Assembly: GCA_018398805.1 (NCBI GenBank)
Contig: JAGFBZ010000722.1
Location: 522,774 to 586,773, forward strand
DNA: 64,000 bases
Direction of reading: 5' to 3'
From: Hirundichthys speculiger
Taxonomy: Eukaryota; Chordata; Actinopteri; Beloniformes; Exocoetidae
Below the pieces are notes generated by a model. That model saw only the letters and a program-made list of their open reading frames with translations. It had not been told where the DNA came from and made no database searches. Below are positions 45,162-55,539 of this stretch, piece after piece; the stretch's first letter is position 1; every line of letters starts with the position of its first letter. The position numbers and the translations under genes are program-made.

Positions 45162-46832
45162 TATTGAGAGCTGCCAGAGCTGGATGGAGGAACACTGCTG
45201 GAGTCCATGACTGGATCAGAAACAAGGGCCAGTTGCAGCAGCCTGTGTCTCAGGTTAGCCTGCAGATGAAGTCCTGCAGATCAGGAGCTGCATCACCACC
45301 AGTCATCAGTCAGTCACTGTATTTTTGGTCATTTACTGGACAAAACGTATGTGCTCGAATGACTCATGCAAACACGTGGGAGCAAAATTATAGCTCTACG
45401 CTGATGACGCTGTGATGTGCCCGTAAGCCGTCTGTAGCAGGGAAACTTCCCGCTGCCTTCACAAACCTTTCTACTGAGTTTGAGATTGCTTTTAAATACT
45501 GAGAGAACAAACTCGGCCAGTGGTGAGTCTGTTAAAAACAGCATTGAAGGAAGATTTCCCAAACTCTCCTTCTGTCCAGGGTCGTTATACCTTTATGGAA
45601 AGATGACAGACCCCTGTCCTTTTAAGTCAAACGTATTTATTTCTACACAGAGAATAGTTACAGTATCAGTGCTGAGGCTTCAGGACGAAACCCAAAGTTA
45701 CAAGAGACACAGCTTTTTATTGACTTTTTTGGTCCCATATGTGTCGCTCAATGGCCTTTAACTGTTAGAAACGAAAGAACCATACGGGGGTAATGGATAC
45801 TATCTGTTGTGCAAGCTGCAGCAGAGAACAAAACTGTTTCCATATATAATAATGATAGTTGTTTTAGTCAATATACCATAAGCAAGCACATCCTGCAACC
45901 CACACAGTCAGAAAAGACAGATTCTATGAAATATCAATTCTAACAAGAGCTCTGATGCAGGTCGCTGGTTATATGGATAAATAAAAAAGAAAATAAGCCA
46001 TTACTTAACATATACACTGTTAATCCACTATGGAAACAAAAACTAAAAAAAAAAATGACTTCAGAAGAAACAAACAAACAAAGAAATGAGTGTTTTTACT
46101 CTCAATGCCAAGAAAGAACTCGTGGAAACTGCTTCTGTGCTTGTGACTGAATACACTGATGCATTTATCCTGGACTCGTGCACGAGACCTTCATCAGCTG
46201 ACAGCCATAATTCATTTCCACTGATCAAAAACCCATTCTGACCTGCTGCTGTTCAGCTTTGGACTCTAATGGGTAGAAAAATTAATCAGCACTCAGTTGC
46301 ACGTCAGAGGTCTCGGCAGCAGTTGTGGGCTTTAATCGGCTCCTGTTGGCGTTGACTGCAACATGCCGCCGGGCTACAGGCGCTCGTGTTCGCTAAGACT
46401 TTCAGTAAAAGTGCTGACCACTCACTTATGGTTTCTTTACTGAAACCATGACTCAACAACAGGAGGCTTTGAAACCTCCATCAGAAGCTCCAGAAACCTC
46501 CACAGCCTGCAGGAATCCTTTCACGGTGTCGTAACTCAGTCTCAGACTCAGAGGTGGTGGTAGTTACTCGACGTAACAATTCTACGTTTGTTTCAGCCCT
46601 CAGAGCTCTGATGTTAAACACTACTATCGATAAAATTCTTTCATTTGTGCTCGCTTTAATCGTAACAGATCTACCCATGTTTAAACAAACAGTTTAGTCT
46701 AAAAATAGTTCTTTACAAATGAAGGCAAACGCAAAAAAACGCTCCTGTAGTTTAGAGTACACCTTGAGTTTTTCCAACTTGCATCCTTCATCACATTAGG
46801 ATGGTTTACATTACATTAACGGCTATTACTGT
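45162..46832. other. No gene recognised
   Basis: Nothing coding or mobile recognised. Confidence 0.5.
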
Positions 46833-46840
46833 GTTCTAAT

Positions 46841-47967
46841 TAGGGCTAGGCAAGTTAACGCGTTATTATCGCGTTAACGCATCAATTTATTTACGCCGAA
46901 ATTTATTTTATCGCATTAACGTATGTTGCTCAGGTGCTTTTGTTTTGAAAAGTCTGTTACTGGCTGCTGCGGAACCGGAAGACAATTGGCAGGTAAACAT
47001 GCGGTAAAGCTAAAACAGACATGGAAAACGGTCAAATCTGTGTACTTTACAGTTTGGGTATCAACTCAGGTAGCAATATTAACAATTCTGTCAGTAAAAA
47101 AAATTCTGGACTGCAACAAAACTTTCGTGTCATTCCTCCATGTTCCATCAGATCTGCTCCATGTGTTCACTGTCCTGCTGTTCTCTAGCTGGTTACTGCA
47201 GTGAGGCTCCATCTAGTGGCACAGATGTGTAATGACAACAGAAAGTCTAGTCCTCGATTATAAAACAAATTCAGTTCTGTGGTCCATTTTTTTAATTTCG
47301 TATTTTTGATCCAAGTCTAAAATTGAAATATAAAAAAAACAGGCATTTTTTTTTTTTTTTTTGTGTTAGATTAAAAAATGAAAAATGTGATAAAATGTCA
47401 CTTTTTTTTTTTAATTTTTGATTGACAATTGAAAATGGAAAGAATGAATGATACACTGATTGGTAAAGTTACTGAACTTTAACATGGACATTTTCATTTT
47501 AAAGTTCTCCCAGACGGAGGATTCAACAGAAACAAGGTTATTTGTAACAACTGACAAGTTGAACTCCCCGTTAAAAGTTTCTGCTGTTACCTCAGAAATT
47601 ACCTGTTTTAATGTTCTGATTGTGCTGAGACACAATCATTTTGTTGGATTTAGTTTGTAGACTTTTTTTTTTTTTTTTTTTTTTTTTATAAAAACAGGAT
47701 GACATTAATGCCCTGGCAGTGGCAATAAGTTTTATTTTATTTTACATTTTTTAAGATGAGATTTACACTAAATATGTGTTACTGACAAGTGCTGATGTTA
47801 AAAGTGTTTCAACAACAAATGTTATGACACTTTAGTTCATATGGCAGCAGAACATTTAAATAAAAGTTCATTATTTGATTTTGTGTATACAATGCGATTA
47901 ATTGTGATTAATCAGGGAAATAACGCGATTAATTGTGATTAAAATTTTTAATCGTTGTCCAGCCCTA
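46841..47967. mobile_element. Non-autonomous hAT element
   Basis: Ends TAGGGCTAGGCAAGTTAACG and, reversed, TAGGGCTGGACAACGATTAA. An exact 8-bp duplication GTTCTAAT flanks it (46833-46840 and 47968-47975). Subterminal GATTAATTGTGATTAA blocks occur at the right and GCGTTAACGC at the left. No transposase frame; long T runs inside. Confidence 0.94.
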
Positions 47968-47975
47968 GTTCTAAT

Positions 47976-49907
47976 ATTACTTTTGTTTCCTGAAAATTAT
48001 TAATTAATGTCCAAAGTGGAATTAATTAAGAGATCCATTAAAACAAATGGTTAAATGAAGGGAAGACATTTGAGTAGACTGATGCAGAGCCTCCTGAGGT
48101 GTGAGAAACAAGCCAGTGAGCTGATGTTATGAATGTGTTACGTGGCATCGCTGCAGACGAGTTAGAGATCAGACGCTGACGCTCAGAGCAGAAAGTCTCT
48201 TCCTTTTCTGTGGAACTGGCACTTTTAAACTCTCTAAGAACCTGGCTTAGTCTCTGACGTTCACGACAGAACGTGCATCGTTTGAGTCCGGCGCTACAGC
48301 TTTGTGCTGTTCATCACAAACAGCGCATCATGATGTGATGTTGGGCGGAAGAAAAGACGAGGAGGCTGGATAACTCTGGTCTGATCTGGGTCTGTGATGT
48401 CACAGGCCTGACGGGATTGTTTCATCTCAGAGTGTTCGATTTAGCCGTCAGAGCTGTGCTCTGAAGCACAGGAAAAGTCTTTTTCTTTTTCTTTTTATAA
48501 TATGTCCCCTTTAAAACTGCTTGAAAAAAACTTGCAAAACAATACAGAATTGTAGCAAACAAAGGATCAAAAAGAAAATGCAAGGACGAAAGAATGAAGA
48601 ACGTGGCCCTCATTAACACTAAACGCAGTTACACACATTTGCTTGAGTGCATAAAATGCCATCGCTATGGCAGCAGGAGACCATATGACAGTTCATAAGA
48701 AAGTGCCGCACAACAAGAGGATAGAAAACTGCAGCTCCCTGCTTCTCTTTTAGATTTCTACGCATTTCTGTTTTTGAGCTGTTTACACGATCTTCCTGTG
48801 TGTGTCTGCGTACACCCACACACGCGACATCCTGCACAGACAGTCACGCCGCTCTGAAGGTGTCGCTGCAAACATGTCGGCCTGCTGCTGCGCCGCGCTG
48901 ACGAGTGACGCCAGCAGCATCCGTCCATCCATCCTGCTGTTTCCTCTCAACTATTTTCTTTCCTCCTTTGTCTTTCACACTGGCACACGAGTGGCGCTTT
49001 GCCTCATTTCACACAATCCGGCGCGGCTTCCTGCCGCCGTGGACGCAAGCTAAAAAAAAAGGGCCCCGTCCCCAGAGAAACGAGAGGAGACCTTCCTGCA
49101 GCCCGGTCGTTAACGTTTTTGTCATTTGTTTGCAGTTCTCTGCGATACAAGAGCAGCTGTTGAACGGAGCTGCAGAGGAAGTTCGTTTGAAAGCAGAAGC
49201 CACAAGCGGTGAGCGCGCTGTGATGTGAAGCCACAGTCCAAAGATGGGGACAGTCCCAATCATGGGAACTCTGCAGGAGGAAAAAAATAAAAGACGAAGA
49301 AGAAAAATACATGTGGCACGAACTCATCTTAAAAAGGAAATTTGCTCTCCGGCTGCTTCGGTTCCCCGAGTAGCTCAAAGGAATGTGGTTTTGTCGGGGG
49401 AGAAAAAAAAAACAGCGTTCCCTTCCCGAAGAATGTCTGACATCCACTGATAACATTCACGCTGAGGACGATGGATTCGGGACGGCCTGTCGAGTGTCAT
49501 CCGTGATGATGTAACAGAGCAGGCACACATCACGCGGTGTGGATAAAGCCAAATTCTCCTAACCGACTTTTGAACGCGTCAGCTACCAGCAGCGGCGAAG
49601 AGAGAGGGCTTTAACGGCTTTAACGGCAGCGGCGGGAACAAACGGCCCTGGAGTCAGACATATGGGATAAAAATAGAACAAAGTTGGTTTCTTGGAGATC
49701 AGAAGCAGATCTCTGTCAAACTCTCTGGCTCAGAATAACTCCAACCTACTGTGAATAGTGCCGTAAAACATTGTTTTTGCTCAACTGCCTGGGTTCTATT
49801 CATGCAAGACTTTTCACTGATATGTTAACTCGACAAACAGTCTATCGACACGTGTGAGCAAGGAGGAGGTGCATCGCTGCTGGCCACTAAAAAGTAAAAT
49901 GCAAAAA
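47976..49907. other. No gene recognised
   Basis: Includes moderately CpG-containing sequence at 48830-49120. No supported exon. Confidence 0.5.
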
Positions 49908-50743
49908 GGCCAGATTTTCCACTAGATCTGCTAAAGCCGCTATTAAGGGATAGCAGGTAGCGGGAGGGGCGTTCCCCCTCCAAAAAAACACAATCTTCCA
50001 CCTTGCTAAACCCGCTATCCCACCTGGGCTACCCACTACATTATGCATGGGAGTGGTTAGGGCGTTCCACCTGTTAAAACCAATCGGTACGCCTTTAGGA
50101 GCAGGTTGTGCTACCAGCTAACCGCTACGGAGCGTTTTTTCATCCAGATCGGAGCAGCTCTCATGTGCAGCTCGTCTGGGACTCTGCTGTAGAGCTTCCT
50201 CCTCCTCCTCACTGATATATACATATAAATATTCTTACACAGACAATTCCTATCAGCTACCTGAAAGTCCCAGATAGTCGGTGCGCTCCTGATAAACACA
50301 ATCTGGTCGACTATGGTTTAACTAGTGAGCAAGTCGTTTAAGACGATCTCTGCCATTTTCTCAGGGGTTCAACTGAGGCCAAAACATGCTTTTTATACAA
50401 GAGTTAATTCCAGAGGTAGAGCCGTTTGTGCACGTCCACATGTGACCAGGTGGATGCGCACTGATGCCATTTGGATGCACTCTTGTATGCGCCGAGATGG
50501 GTCGAGATGGGAAAAAGCATAGCGGGTGGTCGGACCGCTTTGCTATGCTTCTTCCTAAGCCCGCGATGACAAGATACCGAGTTTGCGAAAAAGGGAAAAG
50601 ACACGCCCATGGCCACACCTAAAAAGTGAGTAAGGGAGTTGGCAAAATGGTAGTGGCTATAGTGGGCTGAAGAGGTTCCTATACCCACAATTAGCGGGTA
50701 GCGGCTAGTGTTAATGGGTAAGGGGAAGTGTATGATCGGGGCC
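49908..50743 (+). repeat. Hairpin-centred dispersed repeat family, copy C (most complete)
   Basis: From GGCCAGATTTTCCAC to ...TATGATCGGGGCC. These ends are imperfect inverted repeats. It shares its left half with copy B and both outer parts with copy A. A hairpin centred at about 50532 (AAGCATAGC ... GCTATGCTT) occupies the same position as the perfect hairpin of copy B but differs in sequence. Non-coding; probably a non-autonomous DNA transposon. Confidence 0.75.
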
Positions 50744-51939
50744 ATTTATTCTGGATGTTAATTCTTTGCCAGCAGCATCAACTCAGAATATTTCATACTT
50801 TGTCTCTTCAGCTTCGTTTAACTGTTGAATTTAATTCCATTCTGTTTTTTTTTTCACCAACGCTGTCCTGCTGAAGTTTGGAAACCGTTTTAAAATGCAG
50901 TCCAACTCATTTAATTTTTATTTCCATGCAGATAGACCTGACTGTGTCCCTACACATCCAAATACAGTTTAAGGTTTGACTTAAAGCCGTCACATCAGTT
51001 TTATAACAGGTTTACTTGAGAGGAGGGAGACGTCTGTGAAGACTGTTTCACATTAATTAAACTCCTCTTTCTTCTTCCAGGCTGTCTTTTGCTGTTCGCT
51101 GAGGTTTAGGCATTAATTACTGTTTGGTTAGGGTGAGAAAGACATCGAGGGTTTTACCTCAGAAAACCCTTTTGCAATGTCAACCGTATGCTAAGAATCT
51201 TTTTATTCATTTTTTTTTCTTCTGTCGGTTTATTGAGTAATAAATCCCATTTTACGCAGCAGGACATAATTAAATTTTTTCAAAAAACATCAGCACAAAT
51301 ACATTTTCTTTACATATTATATTCAAAATATTACATTTAAAATATATTTTTTGTGTAATAAAATATAATAGATATTTTTAGATTTTTAACATATAAATAT
51401 ATCATTGTTTTGTAACATTGTTTTGTTCTAGTTAGAATCTGATCACCAGTGAGAAAAAAAAAAAAAACCAAAGCCGACCTGAGCAAGTTTCTCAATCTAA
51501 CTGACGTTTCCGTGCATGTAACCTGAAGTGTGTGGGTGCGTCGTGCGCGCCGGGACTCAGGTGGCGTCTAACTGAGCTGGTGATGAGACAACGTGATTGG
51601 TTCAGGAGCCAGCCAGCCTCACGTGAACACCAGACAGAAGCAGGAGGCTGAAGAGGTTCCTTATCTCACCCCTGCAGGTCTGCTGGCCGGCCCAGCCCGG
51701 TCCGGTCCGGTCGGGTCCACCTCTCAGTCGACTGTTTCTGCTCTTCAACGTGACAGTTAGAGTCATGAATGGTTACTGTGCAGCTGGAAACAGAGACGTG
51801 GCTCCCCACCACGCACACACTGTTGACTACACGCCGCCTCGTGCACGTGAAGATTCACTGTGACGACTGCAAACAGGAACGCGTTAAAGCTCGTCCCCTG
51901 CACAGGCTCAGCTCTTCTGCATGTTTGTCCTTTTGCTTT
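50744..51939. other. No gene recognised
   Basis: AT-rich to 51470. 51530-51740 is GC-richer with an inverted CCAAT (GATTGGTT), the palindrome TCACGTGA at about 51621 and CCGGT repeats near 51700. Confidence 0.5.
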
Positions 51940-52090
51940 GTGAGAAACAGGGGCGGACTGGTAATCTGTGGATTCTGGAAAAGTCCATAACGGCCGTCCG
52001 GTCTACGGCCGTCGGCCCTGTTCAGTAACCAAAATGTTCAGTCTATCAACTAACAGCAGGGGGCACTAAGATGATCATTTACCAGATATA

Positions 52091-52584
52091 AGCCCGATTT
52101 ATACTCGAACGTCAGGTCGTCTACGTCACCTACGCGTCACCAGAGATGCCCCCCCCACACTACGCAGACACTCCGGTGCACCTCCCCAAAATTGTAGGTG
52201 GACGCAGACAGTGTCGCAGAGAGGAGAGAAAGGAGGCCTCTGATTGGTCAATTCTACATCCGCATAGAAAAGAGCACATTGAAGAAATGAGGAAGTACCC
52301 ACATCTGTACGATTCTGGTTCTCCACACTACAAAGACAGCACATATTCTAGTAATTCATGGAGGGAGATTGTGATGAATGTGGGTCTGGATACGGCCGAG
52401 ACGGTGAGGAAGTGGAAAAACGTAAGAGATAAGTTTAGTAAGTTTAGCTAGTTCGTGATTGTTGCTCTTGCGTTGTGGCGTGGAATAACATAGCGGAGAC
52501 CGCGCAAGTATAAATCCAAAGTGACGGCAGCATCTATGCGACAAGCTGACGGCGACACATTGCTGCGAGAGTATACACGGCCCT
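52091..52584 (+). mobile_element. PIF/Harbinger-like element with MADF exon
   Basis: Ends AGCCCGATTTATACTC and, reversed, AGGGCCGTGTATACTC form a weak inverted pair, with ATA on both sides as a possible 3-bp duplication. It encodes a MADF-domain frame, as Harbinger-type elements do. It shares long blocks with the interior of the hAT at 16591-17180. No DDE nuclease present. Superfamily assignment is inference from MADF plus end pattern. Confidence 0.55.
52146..52451 (+). pseudogene. MADF-domain reading frame in the Harbinger-like element
   Basis: An open frame of 101 residues with the MADF (Myb/SANT-like) DNA-binding domain at about 41-101: EEMRKYPHLYDSGSPHYKD, SNSWREIVMNVGLDTAE, VRKWKNVRDKFSKFS, then a stop. 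A donor-like GTAAGT lies in the last codons. It may therefore be exon 1 of a spliced Harbinger accessory gene. It differs from the frame at 16834-17073 at only a few positions in the domain. Expression unknown. Confidence 0.65.
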
Positions 52585-52922
52585 ATAGGCCTAAAAACCA
52601 ACAAAGCAGACTAACGTTAGTGTCTGTCAACAGAAAGATGGCAAACAGAAAACGAAAGGAGAAAGATGGATGGGAAAAATTAAACTAAAGAAAGCCAAGT
52701 AAGTTTTAAGGGGGGCGAGCGGAAGTTTTTTCCATTTTGGCCTCTATTTATCTTTGCCTTCTCTTTTGTGGGGCGTGGTGGTGCAATGTCTGTGGAATAG
52801 GCTACAAATGTTGTTTGAAGGATGATTGGTTGATTGGTACCTTAACTAATCACAGCAGCCTTGTATGGGGCACTTTAATTATAAAAATCAGTATAATGTC
52901 AGGGTCCTACAATAGTATTTAC

Positions 52923-53077
52923 TAGGTAGTCTGGTGGTTAAGTGGGTGGACTCCCAGATGGTGGTTTGTGGGTTCAATTTCCAGCATAGTAATATGCTGT
53001 TGTGTCCCTTTTTTAGCCATTGGTCTCGATCTAATAAAGGCCACTAGAAAATCTTTGAAAAAGATGCTGATATGACA
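52923..53077 (+). mobile_element. tRNA-derived SINE
   Basis: GGTAGTCTGGTGGTTAAGTG has an A-box pattern and GGGTTCAATTTCC a B-box pattern, spaced as in a tRNA. The tail AATAAAGGCCACTAG followed by AAAATCTTTGAAAAA matches the tail of the SINE at 26.1 kb. Confidence 0.75.
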
Positions 53078-53915
53078 CATAAAACATAACCTGTTAACTA
53101 CTGCTGACTTAATGGTGACTTATCTACTCTGTTGGGTTCATAAATGTGTAAATCTGATTCTGATGGAGTCAGCGCCTCACCAGACATGAATCTCACCACA
53201 TGTCACTGGTTATGAGGCAATATTTATGTTTACATATCAGAAGATTTTCATTTCAAACAGAAAAGGGATGTTTTAAAAAATGTATGGTTTATAAAGCTAT
53301 TTTGACTATCTTTGAGTATTTTTGCAGCATCAACAAGACGCCAGTAGGGCGTCCTCTCTTTGGGTTTTTGGGTCACCCTAGCATAATATTAAAACTATAA
53401 AATGTGCCAAGCAGGGTAATTCTGACACAGAATAGACCTAAAAGGCTAAAAATGTAATGGGATTTAGGAAAACCAAATCTGTTTTATTCTTGTCTGTAGT
53501 CTAGATATCAAATAATATGTTTATACAAAGCGTTTGAATTTTAGAGGTATAAGTTCAGGTTTAATGGCTGTCACTCCAAGTAATGCTAATAAACAAATGT
53601 TAATCAAGCATATGTGATATTGATATAGATTTTTTTCTGTTCAAAATGCAAGCATATAAGTAACTGTAAAAAAGCAGTAAAAAAGAAAATGTTTATGTTC
53701 ATTTTTGTTTCGAAGGTACAAGTGATGTCTAGTCGTTCTTTAATAGTAGTGTTCTTGAGTTCTTGACTAAACAATCATAAATAGTTTGTATGTGTTGGTG
53801 TTGTTATGACAATGACAGTATATCACTATACCCCCCCCCCAGGTTATTGGTGGGCCTACTTGGGGGGGAATGTTCAGGGCGGTTTTTTTAGTCCCAGTCC
53901 GTCCCTGGTGGGAAA

Positions 53916-54699
53916 TAATAGCAACAGGTGTCATTCACCTCCCCGTCTGTCCAGCCCACTCATCCGCGCTCCATTCATCTGCATCTACACCTCCTCCACG
54001 GCGTGAGAATCAAAGCGCTCAGAAAAGCGCATACAGCCACTGGTAACATTTCATAATGGGGCACACTCACGCCTGAAAAGTGCCGGATGACTCAGTTACT
54101 GAAAAGAGTGTTTTCTTTTCCTGTTGCCTTTGACATCAAGCATTCTTTCTTCCATCAGTCACTTCTGAAGAGGCCAACACAATGAGGATTATTCAACAGG
54201 CCTCAGACACGGTGAGTTCACCGAAAAGCATGCAGCTCTCAGGTTTTCCGTTGAATAAGGAGAGAACAGGCAGTTTTCAGGGTTTCATCCTTGCAGCGAG
54301 GACGGTTTAACACAGCCAGTCCTTTCCTAAATAAAGAAGTCCAACTCAGTCTCTCAGGAGATGGTGAAACTATAACAGAACTCCAGGTCTCATTTACTAT
54401 TATGCAGCGCCAGGTGCAAACCCGGTTGTAGCAAACGCTTGGCTGTTTTCTAATGGTGCATTTCTGCAATGTGATCTTTGGATCCGGCTCCTTTGCATGC
54501 AGTTCCCTGGTTCTGTTCAGAGAAACAATAGCAGATGTTGAACAGCACAGATGAGAGGAGAGAGAGTCTGGAAGTGATTCTCCAACCATCCAGGTTAAGA
54601 CGCAACACAGCACCTGCTGCACCGAAACCTCCTGCAGCTCGAAACAATAAGACAGAGTGGACAGATTTTATTTACACGAGAATTCATGCAGTGGAATGC
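53916..54699. other. No gene recognised
   Basis: An open frame at 54239-54622 (minus) matches nothing I know. No element ends seen. Confidence 0.5.
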
Positions 54700-55166
54700 A
54701 AGGGATGGCTAGTTTATTTGTATGTGACATTTCATGTACATGAAAATTCAAGGTGCTTTAGATAAAACATTGGAAGCATTACAGAGCATTAAAGAGTACA
54801 TTAAAATAGGATAAAACATTAAAATGCAAAATTATTAAAATGAAAAATATTAAAAAGCAAAAAGTTAATCAACAGTTGTTTTTGATTTAAAAAAAGAGGA
54901 ATTAAAAATGTAGATAAAATGCAAAAAATAAAAGTTAATTGTTTTGATGAAATGTGGCAAATAGAAAAGTTTCAGTGTCAGCAGACCTGCAGGTTTCTGG
55001 GAGTTTGTTCCACATTTGAGGAGCATAAAAACTGAACGCTTCCCCTCCATGTTTAGTTCTGACTCTGGGAACAGAAAGTAGACTTGAACCTAATGACCTG
55101 AGGGATCTGGTGGGTTCAGAACCAACCAGAAGATCCTGAATGTATTTTGGCCTTAAACCATTCAGT

Positions 55167-55463
55167 CAGGGGCGATTCTAGGGTCAGAGTTTAGGGGTGC
55201 TGATCACCCAATGACCCACCACAACCCACAAGTACCGTTAGTGAGAAGAGGACAATACCATTAGGCGGGGTCGTTTTCATTTTCATTCTTAAAATATAAA
55301 CTTAAACCACAAATTATGGATTAAGTTTTGGACATTATCTAAGCCTGTCGAATGCAAACAAAAATTTTAGAATAACAACATTTCTTACTCCAGGTTTTTG
55401 GGGTGCTGAATTTCAATTTAGGGGTGCTGAAGCACCCCTAAAAAAGGGCTAGCCTCGCCCATG
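55167..55463. mobile_element. hAT MITE inserted in the LINE
   Basis: CAGGGGCGATTCTAGGGTC at the left and AGCCTCGCCCATG at the right, with an exact 8-bp duplication CATTCAGT (55159-55166 and 55464-55471). AGGGGTGCTGA motifs lie near both ends. It splits LINE coding sequence, so it arrived after the LINE. Confidence 0.93.
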
Positions 55464-55539
55464 CATTCAGTGCTTTGTAAACCAACAGCAAGATTTTGAA
55501 GTCAATTCTTTGACAAACAGGAAGCCAGTGTAAAGATCT

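Larger units (their letters stand above)
51948..53907 (+). mobile_element. Composite hAT element carrying other elements
   Basis: Left end CAGGGGCGGACTGG and right end (reversed) CAGGGACGGACTGGGACTAA are inverted. Flanks GTGAGAAA (51940-51947) and GTGGGAAA (53908-53915) agree at 7 of 8 bases. At 52637-52690 a short frame MANRKRKEKDGWEKL, with a one-base break before an LKKAK-like piece and a GTAAGT donor, resembles the N-terminal exon of TTF-type hAT transposases. The catalytic domain is absent. It contains the Harbinger-like MADF element and a SINE. Confidence 0.8.

Noticed and set aside
54239..54622. 127-residue minus-strand frame
   Set aside because: No recognisable motif, codon pattern or element end; probably chance.
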